Assembly: GCA_035582835.1 (NCBI GenBank)
Contig: JAYKAV010003364.1
Location: forward strand, 248,134 to 312,133
Direction: 5' to 3'
DNA from: Phoebastria nigripes
Lineage: Eukaryota > Chordata > Aves > Procellariiformes > Diomedeidae
DNA length: 64,000 nucleotides
Positions within the stretch are counted from its first letter, which is position 1, and each line of letters starts with the position of its first letter. Shown here piece after piece: positions 25,576-35,353 of this stretch. A program made the position numbers and the translations under genes. The notes under the pieces are model-generated. The model ran no database searches and had not been told where the DNA came from. It saw only the letters and a program-made list of their open reading frames with translations.

Positions 25576-26489
25576 AAGCTGGCCATTAACAAAATTGTAG
25601 GGCAAATTTACTTGACCTGGAATAAATTTTAATTTTAAATTTTTAAATTAAATTGTTCACTTCNGTGAACAAATCTTTCAGCTGACTCAAAAACAGATCT
25701 TCTTATTTGCCTTTGAACATGTGTTCAGTTAAATAGAAAGTAGAAGGTGGATGATAATGTGTCCTTAGTATCATTCAATAATGTTATTACTGGACTGTAG
25801 TACATTAAGATAAAAAAAGGCAAACAAAAACAAGAAACATGACAGCCTTTTTTGTAATAGTGATCTTTTTTCCTCTGTGGGCCAGTTGCCCTTTCTTCCC
25901 CTCTCTGTCCTTCCCCAAAAGGCATACTATGAAAAAGATCACGATACTATAATTTTATTCCAAGTATGCTTTTTTTTTAGCACTTGTATGTGATTAACCT
26001 AAGGGGTGTTTTCACACATGCCATGAAAGGCAAATCCTACAAGGACAGTAACAAAAATACTGTTAATTTGGAGGATTCCATTTCCTTCATCTTGAAAGAT
26101 AAATCTCTTACCCAAATACCAGTCATGTATCCATGACTTGAATTCATGTGGATACTTACGACATTCTGCAAAGCCCCACAAAACTCATTTGAAAAATCCA
26201 GTAATGCTGTTATGCTAAGTGATAACAGTGCAGTTCTTTGTCATATCATTTGCATCACCCCATCACTTACAAGTATTAGAGAGAAAACAAAAGGCCATCA
26301 GAAGTCTTAGTGTGTCTACATGTTAAACCTGCATAATTTTTTGTATAAAATATAAATGGATGCATATTTTATTACCCCATGCTACAGCAAATTTGATTTC
26401 ACATATGTAACTCTGCTTCTCAGTTTTTCTTACTTAAAAATGAAAAAGATAAATATTTATTTCCTCTACTGAGTTACTGTTTTGTTTTG

Positions 26490-26496
<7 letters not shown>

Positions 26497-26520
<24 letters not shown>
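26497..26520. repeat. A24 homopolymer
   Basis: Uninterrupted run of 24 A preceded by T-rich sequence (TTTTGTTTTGGTTTTTT). No retroposed body is recognisable on its left. Confidence 0.8.
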
Positions 26521-26795
26521 TCTGTTAATCTGAGTCTTTGCCTACCTGTCTAGTTATTTACTTATGAAAGAATTCATAGTCACGTCATTGCTTCCTTCTC
26601 TAGCTGGATTTATAATTTTTTTACAAATTTGTATTTTGTGGTAGAAGCAAGGAAACACTTAGAAGAAAACTAAATAGTGATAGACATGTCTTCCATAACT
26701 ATCAAGTTGTCAAAAATTTGTAAAACTATGTATCTCAAAAAGTGTCCACTTTTTACCGTCAAAATCATCAGAATACATTCTGCTTTCAAGCAGAT

Positions 26796-26870
26796 TTTGG
26801 TTTGGCGGGTTTTGGGGGTTTTTTTTGGTTTTGGTTTGGTTTTGGGTTTTTTTGTTTGTTTGTTTGTTTC
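26796..26870. repeat. TTTTGG / TTTG low-complexity tract
   Basis: Repeated TTTTGG and TTTGGG words grade into (TTTG)n. The G-tracts GGCGGG, GGGGG and GGG are mixed with GG pairs. It superficially recalls ciliate telomere words but is irregular and internal, so it is a simple-sequence tract. Confidence 0.7.
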
Positions 26871-29800
26871 ATTTTAGGCATAACTTTTCTCCTTTGTTTG
26901 AAGATTTGAGCTAATTTTCAAAAAATACATGGCTGGTGTAGAAAACAGGCTCTAATCCTCTGAATTCAGGATAACTTGAAATTAAGGAATAGGTACTAGG
27001 TATAGAAATACCCTTGTTTTTCCTGTACTTCAGCCCAAAAATTCTATAGCAGCATGACCACATATGTTTTTCATGACTGAACCTGTTTTCAGTGAGGTGC
27101 ATACTGAAATACTCTCACACTACTCCAGCGAAAGGAGAATTGGCAGTTCAAGATGTGCCTGGAATTCAGAATGCTTACCTTCTTGGAAATAAGGAAATCA
27201 ATCCATTAAATAAAGCGAAGAAAGCCTGATATTATGACTAATCACATATTATGCAGCTTTGATAAATTTGATATAGAGATGTACATGTTGCTAAAACTAA
27301 GCTTCCCGTTCATTATCCAATACATTATGGCTTTACAGTTATGGGACAGCACAAAGAAGAAAGTCACTATTGCTGGCTCAGGGGGAACACACTGAATGAT
27401 ATTGTACCCTGTAGAAAGCACAATGCCAGAAGACAAAAACACTTATATCTGGGAGAATAGTAGCAGATTCATCCAGGTTAATTGCTAGCAAACTGGCTTA
27501 CTTTTATGTTTCTTTTCATGCAACAACTTAATTCCCTGCCTCAAGCAGATGCAGAAACCTTCATAGAGAATCACATAAATGAGTGGCTAAAGCAGGAAGC
27601 AAATGCCCAAGATAAGTAAAGTTTATAAAACAATGAAAACTTTGCAGGAGTAAATCATGTCGTTCAACTGATCTATGACTCATTTTAGCATTTGTATTAA
27701 GGTTGGAGGAGGCTTGTTCAATTATTAGGAACAGAAAGTTGGAGTGCATCAGTCAATTAGTTAACATAATATGGGTGAGAGTCCTTGTAACCACTTGATA
27801 TATTCAGAATTCCTCATAGCTGAAAATATAATTTTCATTATAGAATTCAGAAAATGATAAAACAATGAGGCTCAAAAGAGATGGTCTTTCTCCCCAGAAC
27901 TATCAGACAAAGTTCACCAAAATAAGAGAACCTGCATGATACTTAAAGATTATTAAATTATTCTATCAGTATTAAACTTCAGAAAATTTTTGAATATTTC
28001 TTTTTTGAATACTTGCCTTGGAGAAGAAAGTGCTGCCAATATTCTAGAAGTACAACCCTGTAGGAAATGACACAAGCTCCCGGACTGTATAATTGTATAT
28101 ATAAATATATAAATTACAACAACTTCTAGCAAAGTGAAACCTGAGGGAATCTCTATAGAGGAAAAAAAAAAAAACAGACAATTAAATTAACACAGTGAAA
28201 AAAAGCACTTTATATAAATAAGAACATTTATTTTTTGAGTTAATATGAAGGCAGAAGTCTTGGGCTTAGATGCACTACTCTTAAAACATGCTTATAAGAG
28301 CTTTCAGGCTCAACAAGGATCATGATCCATTCACAGCAACTGCTAGCCTGTTCTTATGTACTCATTTTAGCTGCATAGGAACAGACTAGGTATAAACCTT
28401 CCGTTAATTCCATACCTCAAAGCTGGAAGCAGTTTCATGCTGCTCTTCTCCCTCTTCTTTCCATTGAGTGGAAAGGCAAGTTACAGTAGCCACACTGCTA
28501 GATTATTTTTTGTTGGGCTCTCTGCACGAAATCTCTTAAAATACTAGAGTACTAAGTCCTTCGTTATCTCTTGCCATGCACCCCAAATGAGCAAAGTTCC
28601 CTTCTTAAAAGCTGCCATCATAGCCATACTCTGACCTTGCAAATTATATGAATAAAACACTCATTAAAAAATGAGCTTCCTATATGTAGCATTTGCTTTT
28701 ACAGTAATATTGCTATAATATCGGAGCTGACAAAGTTGCCTTACTTCAGATTCCCAGTCTTGTTAATGCTCCACCTCTTGTAAACAATTATAAAAACTTA
28801 ATATTATGAATGAAAGAATATTTGTAATGTAGACTTAATGTTGGCATTGCATTTCCATTAGGAACAGTCTTCAAAAGATATCGCTTTTTAGAAAAACTAG
28901 CATACAAAAAGCACAAAACACAAAGACCTTTTTTTAAGTCAAACTGCTGAAAGATAGCTCCTATAATGAATTCCCATCTAAATCCATGCTGACATTTTTT
29001 AAATCAAATGCCACAATTTCACCTAAAAAAAAATTAATGTATTATTCATTAACCTAGGTATCAACAAGCAATAACTTTAGAAAAAAAAATTAGCAGCTTC
29101 AGTAGAACTTCTGTCAGTATATAATCCTTGTGATAGAGGGAGGAAAAAAAAATTGAAAGACGTTCTGGCTAACTNTGAAGCAATTTGATCTAATATAGAA
29201 GTGCTTGGGTACAACTGAAGAACAATTCCATTCATCCTGCTAATAGAAACAGACTAGATTTTCATCCGTATCTGTGGAAAGGGCATGAAATAGATGAAAA
29301 AGTCTTAGAGAAGGTCATAGTCATGAACAGAGAATGAAGCAAAACCACTGTCTTCAGAGGATTGAGGATTTCTGTAATAATGAAAAACTGGCAGCTGGAC
29401 TTGTGCTATAAGAGACAAAAGGTTTTGTGTGGGTAGGAAATAAAAGTGGGGAATAAAGGTCTGAAGACAAAAGTTTGCTGAATACTGATTTAAGAGTTAT
29501 CGATCACTTCCATCATTACCTCAAGGCTGTCATCTACCTGCAAAACACATAGTATTTACCTAAGAAAGAATGTTTACCACAGAACCCATTAATTCAGAAA
29601 CTTTCTTTGAAAAACAGGCATCCAGTGTTGAGTGGTTCAGGTGTGTCTGGAAAGTATTTATACTTTTCTCACATGAAATAAGAGGAGCTTCTACTGCTGC
29701 CTAGATAATTTCCTTCAACATTTTCAGAAAACTCCAACTGTAATTTTGTGGTGGCTGAGTCCTCTTGAGAAAATGTGAGGTATCCCACTGGTCAGTAAGA

Positions 29801-29883
29801 AAAAATGGTAACAGAACANAATCTAAACTAACACAGGAAAAATCCAGAGTGAGCTTTGGATTATAGGGGTCAATGGATGCTAT

Positions 29884-29888
29884 ATTGA
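29884..29888. repeat. Target-site duplication ATTGA, left copy
   Basis: Five bases directly abutting the left solo LTR. The same ATTGA follows the other LTR end at 31420-31424, so this pair was made by integration of that element. Confidence 0.9.
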
Positions 29889-30102
29889 TGTCGCAAATGA
29901 GTGGTTTTGAGGCTGCTTAAAGAATCACTGGCAAAGGTATCAGCAAAAAGTGATTTTAATAGAAATTTATAAAAGTGCAACTTAACAGAATTCGATGGCA
30001 AGGTCCACTCTATTACTTATTACATGGATTAAGCATACACAGGGAAAATCATGTCAGAATTGAGTTGGAGTGACTTATACAGAGATTGAGGACAAAAAGG
30101 GT

Positions 30103-30486
30103 AAGGAAGACCCTCCCAGTGAGTCACAAGGTTCAGAGAAGACCCGGCTGGATCCAATCTTAGTCTCAGACTTGGACAACGGTTTGTGTCTAATACAAAA
30201 AGGGATAAGGAGACCCTCCCATTGAGTCACGAGGTTCAGACTAGACCCCCTTGCTGTCTAANCTCCTTCTCAGAGAGGAGCCTAGGTGCAGCTGGATCTA
30301 CCCCTAGTCTCAGACTTTGGCAACCGTTTATATCTAATAGGAGAAATACAAGAAACAGGAAAATCCTCCTGTTGACTCACGAGGTTCAGAGCAGACCCTC
30401 TTGCTTTCTAAACTCCTTCTCAGAGAGGAGTCTAGGTGCGGCTAGATCTACCCCTAGTCTCAGACCTGGTCAATGGTTTATGCCTA
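30103..30486 (-). repeat. Three ~130-bp tandem-like units inside LTR copy 1
   Basis: Units at 30103-30195, 30207-30339 and 30357-30486 each run from a GA-CCCTCC...GAGTCAC-AGGTTCAGA block to a CTAGTCTCAGAC-type block followed by a TTTGTGTCTAATA-type end. The first unit lacks about 40 central bases. The partner LTR has only two units, so the array has gained or lost units. Confidence 0.8.
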
Positions 30487-30728
30487 AGGGATTATAGGTG
30501 TTTAGCAGCAACCTAAAGTTCATTCACAGTTTTAAGGTGAATNATAAGATTTTAACAGCACTTAATCACTGACTAATTTAGCAGTTACAAAGTAAGTTAA
30601 TCAAGTTTACCACAATTACTAAAGTGACTTGATTACAGATTATGCTTATTATGATTGTCTAAATCAATACACACACACACACGCACACATCACACATAAG
30701 GTCTAGATCAATTCACAGATAAGGGCCC

Positions 30729-30793
30729 AAAGCTAGATAAGTCTATAAAGGCCTAAAGCTAGATAAATCTGTAAAGGCCTAAAGCTAGATAAA
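30729..30793 (-). repeat. 26-bp tandem repeat, 2.5 copies, inside LTR copy 1
   Basis: The unit AAAGCTAGATAAGTCTATAA plus AGGCCT occurs at 30729-30754 and 30755-30780, with a half copy to 30793. The partner LTR carries decayed related units near 32762-32870. Confidence 0.85.
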
Positions 30794-31046
30794 GGTACCT
30801 GTTAAAAATTCCCCTCGAATATCATTAAATACTCACGCTAAATGTCTTTGCATTTCTCAATGGGCAAAGGGTTGAGCCTCAAGGAGCGTCTCGGCCNAGG
30901 AGTGTTTCAGCCCAGGTCCCGACGTCCTCCAAATATCACAAACTCGAGATTTTGCGAACTCTGAGAGGCGTCCCACTCAGAGGGAGATTCTGGGTGCAGC
31001 CCGCTGCAGTCCAGGAGAGCTCAAAGGGTCTCACTTGGGACTGATG

Positions 31047-31070
31047 TTTATAGGTTTGCAAGATTATTGG
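31047..31070 (-). promoter_or_regulatory. LTR copy 1 core promoter (CCAAT + TATA)
   Basis: On the minus strand, CCAAT (complement of ATTGG at 31066-31070) precedes TATAAA (complement of TTTATA at 31047-31052) by 13 bases. The same pair at the same spacing is in the other LTR copy, which supports it as the U3 promoter. Activity today is unknown. Confidence 0.6.
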
Positions 31071-31419
31071 TTTTAGTCATCAGTAAATTTCCATCCTGGC
31101 CGCTATCCAGAGTGATCTGGGATAGTAATTATGGTATTGTTCCATGGTAACAATGGTATTGTTCCACTTGAGCTATGATCCAGGTAGGGAATGCTTCAGG
31201 GCTGTCAGGGATGACGAATTATCCCCTGCCCTCGTTCCCTACCTTGATCAGGTAGCCAGTGTCCCTAGTATGATCAGTGCTGCTCCCCAGCCATGCAAGA
31301 GTGCCTGGTACGGTCAAGGGATGCTCAACCACCCAACTCGTTACACAATGGCTAAGGCCTAACAGGAGTTCCTGAGATCGTAGAGTGGCCCAGGGGAAGG
31401 GGGGAAATGCACCACCGCA

Positions 31420-31424
31420 ATTGA
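31420..31424. repeat. Target-site duplication ATTGA, right copy
   Basis: Matches 29884-29888 exactly, closing the first LTR insertion. Confidence 0.9.
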
Positions 31425-32111
31425 GAGGAGAAAAAGAAAAGGAAGTGGGTAAGAACAAAGTGGAATAATACAGAACTATAGAAAACATGGAAGTGAATAG
31501 AACATACTTATTTTGTTAAAAGGAAGCTAAAGAGGTTTTATCCACAATGGGTAAACAAGATGCAGGAAGAGGGAATAAAGCGAATATGGAAGTCCTGGAT
31601 GAGGAAGAAAAACAAAAGTTGTGAAAAGAAAGAAATAGCATGGTCTTTTCTCCTCTCATTTCTTGAGAACATTTTTATACTATCAGCTTACATCTTCTGT
31701 TGCATATTTTTTCCCTCAAATACAAAGCCCTGAATTAAAGAAGAATAATATTTCAACACTAAAATTATTCATAATCGAGGTGAAGAGAGGGTAAGTACAA
31801 TAGGTTTGGGCTATATTTTGGTTGAGAGGTAACAAAAAGAACCTAAAACAAACAGCCCTGATTCAGCAAAGCTGGTAGGCTGGTATTTATTGAATTCCTT
31901 TGGAATCCAAGAAAACTATTCCATATTTATTTATACTCGCTATATAATTTGTGTATGCTAGCGCACACTCCAGGACTTTCAGAATGGAGTTTGAGTTCTT
32001 AAATGATGTAGACACTTAAAAAAAAAAAAAAAAAACAAACAAACAACAAACAAACAAAAAAAACCACCACACACCACACTCTGATGTGTTCGACATTTCT
32101 AGGTTTGTAAT
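31425..32111. other. DNA between the two solo LTRs, no gene seen
   Basis: A purine-rich left part and AT-rich right part with no retroviral coding sequence and no similarity to the LTRs. It ends in an A-rich tract at 32018-32076. Because each LTR has its own target-site duplication, this is original host DNA lying between two insertion sites. Confidence 0.65.
32018..32076. repeat. A18 run grading into (CAAA)n
   Basis: Eighteen A followed by CAAACAAACAACAAACAAAC and further A-rich sequence, then a CCACCACACACCACAC stretch. It stops about 36 bases before the second LTR's target site. Confidence 0.8.
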
Positions 32112-32116
32112 GATGT
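32112..32116. repeat. Target-site duplication GATGT, left copy
   Basis: Five bases directly before the second LTR; repeated exactly at 33573-33577. Confidence 0.9.
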
Positions 32117-33572
32117 TGTGGTGGTGCATTTCCCCCCCTTCCCCTAGGCCTTTCTACGATCAGAAACTCCTGTTAGGCCTTAGCCATTGTGTAACGAGTT
32201 GGGAAGTTAAGCGTCCCTTGACTGTACCAGGCACTCTTGCATGGCTGAGGTAGGGAACGGCTCTGATCGTACCAGGAACACTGGCTACCTGATCAAAGTA
32301 GGGAATGAAAGCAGGAGACAGTTCGTCATTCCTGACAGCCCTGAAACATTCCCCACCTAGATCATAGATCAAGTGGAACGAAACAATGGTTACCACAAAA
32401 TGATACCATTGTAACCGCAAAACAATACCATAATNAATATNNCTNACCACCTNGGANAGTAGCCAGNATGGAAAGTTACTGATGACTAAAGCCAATCATC
32501 TTGCAAACCTATAAACAGCAGTCCCCAAGTGAGACCCTTTGAGCTCTCCTGGACCGCAGTGGGCTGCGCCCAGAGTCTCCCTCTGAGTGGGATGCCTCTC
32601 AGAGCTCACAAACCCTCAAGTTTGTGAAATTCAGAGGACCGTCGAGACTTGGCCTGAAACACTCTTCGGCCAAGATACTACTTGAGGCTCAACTCTTCAC
32701 CCGTTGAGAAATGCCAAGACATTGAGCGTGAGTATTTCACGACACTCGAGGGGAATTTTTAACAGGTACCTTTATTCAGTTTAAGGTCTTTATAACTTAG
32801 CTTTAGGTACCTTTATCTAGCTTAAGGCCTTTATAACTCAGCTTATACAGACCTACCTAGCTTTGGGATCCCATGTGTGAATTGATTTAGACTTCATGTG
32901 TGATGTGTGCATGTGTTTGTATATATAGATAGATAGATTTAAACAATAAGTAATAAGCATAATCTGTAATCTAGTCGCTTTAACATTGTAGTAATTTTGA
33001 TTATTTTGCTTTGTAGTTGCTAAAATTTTATAATCTACCTCAATGATTTAATGCTGCTAAAACTTATGATTTGCCCCAAACTGTGATTATTCTTTAAATT
33101 GCTACTAAACATTTATAATCCCTTAGGTATAAACTGTTGACCAAGTCTGAGACTAGGGGTAGTTTCAGCCGCACTTAGACTCCTCTCTGAGAAGGAGTTT
33201 AGAAAGCAAGGGGGTCTAGTCTGAACCTCGTGACTCAATGGGAGGGTCTCCTTATTCCTTTCTGTATTAGACACAAACGGTTGTCTAAGTCTGAGACTAA
33301 GATTGGATCCAGCCAGGTCTTCTCTGAACCTCGTGACTCAATGGGAGGGTCTCCCATACCCCTTTTCCCTCAAATCTCTATAAAAATCATTCCAATCCAA
33401 ATTCTGACATGATTTTCCCTGTGCATGCTTAATTCATGTAATAAGTAAGAGAGTGGACCTTGCCATCGAATTCTGTTAAGTCATGCTTTTATAAATCTCT
33501 ATTAAAATCACCTTTTGCTGATACCTTTGTCAGTGTTTCTTTAAGCAGCCTCAAAACCACTCATTCGCAACA
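32117..33572 (+). mobile_element. Solo LTR, plus orientation (copy 2, 1456 bp)
   Basis: Complete LTR beginning TGTGGTGGTGCA and ending CGCAACA, flanked by GATGT on both sides. It is the same family as the minus-strand LTR at 29889-31419. CCAAT at 32492-32496 and TATAAA at 32510-32515 mark the promoter, giving a U3 of roughly 0.4 kb and a transcribed part of about 1 kb. GTGAGTA at 32728-32734 could be a splice donor about 190 bases after the expected start. ATTAAA at 33501-33506, about 70 bases from the end, is the only polyadenylation-like signal I see, which implies a very long R region and short U5. Two internal units (about 33123-33255 and 33265-33355) match the three in the other copy. 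Seven Ns lie in 32435-32467. No gag, pol or env remains. Confidence 0.9.
32492..32515 (+). promoter_or_regulatory. LTR copy 2 core promoter (CCAAT + TATA)
   Basis: CCAAT at 32492-32496 and TATAAA at 32510-32515, conserved in sequence and spacing with the other copy. Start of transcription would be expected near 32540. Confidence 0.6.
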
Positions 33573-33577
33573 GATGT
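33573..33577. repeat. Target-site duplication GATGT, right copy
   Basis: Matches 32112-32116 exactly, closing the second LTR insertion. Confidence 0.9.
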
Positions 33578-33824
33578 CTATAAAAATTAGAGAAATGAGA
33601 GAAATCTTAGAAGCACAGCTATGAGGAAATAAAGGGAATTTCATTTGGCCTGTACAACATGAAGAGAAGTGCTAACTTTGCCTCTGCTTATAAAGTATAA
33701 CTAACCAATATTTAAATAATGACATTATAATATCATGTTTCTAATCCATGGTTGCACTTGAGCCTTTGGAATCTTGAACATCTGCTGGAGCAGTGTTACA
33801 CAATTTGACCTTTATCTGATAGCA

Positions 33825-33849
33825 GGGGGCAGGGGAGGGGGGGAGGGGG
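33825..33849 (+). other. G-quadruplex motif
   Basis: Four G-tracts of 5, 4, 7 and 5 bases with loops of CA, A and A (33825-33829, 33832-33835, 33837-33843, 33845-33849). This satisfies the strict quadruplex pattern with very short loops, which favours a stable parallel fold. It lies about 250 bases beyond the second LTR in host DNA. Whether it folds or acts in cells is not shown. Confidence 0.8.
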
Positions 33850-35337
33850 AAGTATGTGCAGGGTAGCAGAATAAGGGAAGGAAAAGAAAAGGTACAATAA
33901 GCATATGGCAAGCTCAGTCATTTGACAAAAATGACCATATTAAGTACTTGGAATAAATCACTTCAGAAGAAAATCCACACCTACACATTGGATTTGAAAA
34001 GTCTGAATTTGCAACCAGGTCTAGAGTATTACATAGCAATCGCTCTTAAAAATGACAACAGTATCCAACAAATGGCATAGAAGACTGATGGCAATTCTAA
34101 ATTGCCAATAGAATTTTCTATTCTAAATAATGCAGAGAATATGCTGTCTTGCACAAGCTGTCTGATAACTGTTAGGGAGTGATAACTTGATTACTTTTTA
34201 ATAGTGACAGTATTGATTCTTACCATTTTGTTTCACTTTGAATGAGTCTGATCTGCAATAATAAAATATATTTCTCATAGAGGTTGAGCTGATGACAATG
34301 CTCTTTTAATTAGCTAGGTAGAACAGGGACAGCCTATAAACTGTCGTAGCCCATTGACCAGAGGGACTGGCTACTCAAATGCACATCAAAAGCAGTAATC
34401 AGGAGAACAAGTATCCGCTACTGTCAGGAAACCACCAATCCTCAACCAGTCTCTATTAAACATACCAGGTCAAAGTTTAGACCTGGTAAAAGAGTGCTAA
34501 TCAGAAAAAAGGGCATTCACTATTAACTTAGTTTTCAATAAGTAAAGGACTTACAGAGCTCAGTAACATATGAAGGTTTATGAAAATTAGGATTGGGACA
34601 TGGCAGACAGATTGAATTTCATGTACAGAACATATGTCATTCTTACCAATGCATATCATCTCCAAATCTGGAAACTGGGGGCATGAGTATCGTGCATAAA
34701 TAGTGGTGATTTTTCCCCTCCACTTTATAAATATATAAATACTTCTGCCTCAAAAGAAACTGAATAGAAAGGATTAGGTGGACTAACAGAATAAAAAAAA
34801 AAAAAAATTAAGGAGGCATCTATGATATATATCAAATCTAAAACATGCAGCTAAATCATGAACTCAGAAACAAACCCAAGCTCAATATTATTTCACAAGT
34901 TAGCTGTCCAAGATAATCTTGAATGAGTTTGACACAGACTTGGGAAAAGCCTTCATAACTGTTTTAGGACCATATTTACATCTGGCAACCCAGAACCTTG
35001 TCCAGAATTGGTTCAAACAAACATCTATGACATTTTAATGAGTATTAATTTGCTATACTGGGACATCTGTAATCAGGGACTTTCTCTGTATTCACAAAAG
35101 TTGGGATAAATCCATTAAACTTGCTAAGCTAAAATGCACGACAGATAAGGATAAAGGGCATTAGGTGATTTTTAGCAATGTAGGCTCTTCTATGTTGAAC
35201 GTATGTTATTCTCTAAAGTGAAATTCTTTCAGACTTTTGCAGAAGTTCACCCATTTTCCAAACACTTTGGTAGATAAACTTAGAAGGAAAAATAGAACAT
35301 CAAAAGCCTAACTTTCACATGAAAAAAATTCGGGGGG

Positions 35338-35353
35338 NNNNNNNNNNNNNNNN
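35338..35353. other. Assembly gap (16 N)
   Basis: Sixteen N preceded by a G6 run and followed within about 15 bases by a GGGGGGAGCGGGCAGGG stretch. The true length is unknown; G-rich sequence is the likely cause of the break. Confidence 0.95.

Larger units (their letters stand above)
25386..29883. other. AT-rich non-coding DNA with G/T tracts, no gene seen
   Basis: No exon or element recognised. It holds two G/T-rich tracts and an A24 run, listed separately. Confidence 0.55.
29889..31419 (-). mobile_element. Solo LTR, minus orientation (copy 1, 1531 bp)
   Basis: A complete long terminal repeat in reverse orientation. Its ends read TGCGG...GACA in element direction, with the standard TG...CA termini, and ATTGA duplications flank it on both sides. 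It is homologous over its whole length to the LTR at 32117-33572; about a dozen differences occur in the first ~170 compared bases. In element direction it has a CCAAT box (complement of 31066-31070), TATAAA (complement of 31047-31052), a GTGAGTA donor-like site (complement of 30830-30836) and ATTAAA (complement of 29955-29960). Three ~130-bp units (30103-30195, 30207-30339, 30357-30486) and a 26-bp tandem repeat lie downstream of the TATA. No internal retroviral genes remain, so it arose by LTR-LTR recombination after insertion. A 5-bp duplication fits ERVL or some class I ERVs; class is unproven. Confidence 0.9.

Noticed and set aside
26796..26870. Interstitial telomere repeat
   Set aside because: The words are irregular TTTTGG/TTTG, not the vertebrate TTAGGG repeat.
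30668..30700. Independent (CA)n microsatellite
   Set aside because: It is part of the LTR; the partner copy has a decayed TG-rich counterpart at about 32894-32930.
32160..32495. 111-codon minus-strand open frame
   Set aside because: It lies inside the U3 of a solo LTR, is antisense to it and contains several N codons.
29889..33572. Inverted duplication of a single locus
   Set aside because: Each arm is bounded exactly by LTR ends and by its own different 5-bp duplication, so two insertions explain it better.
29889..33572. One provirus with two LTRs
   Set aside because: Proviral LTRs lie in the same orientation and enclose gag-pol; these are opposed and the 697-bp spacer has no retroviral coding sequence.
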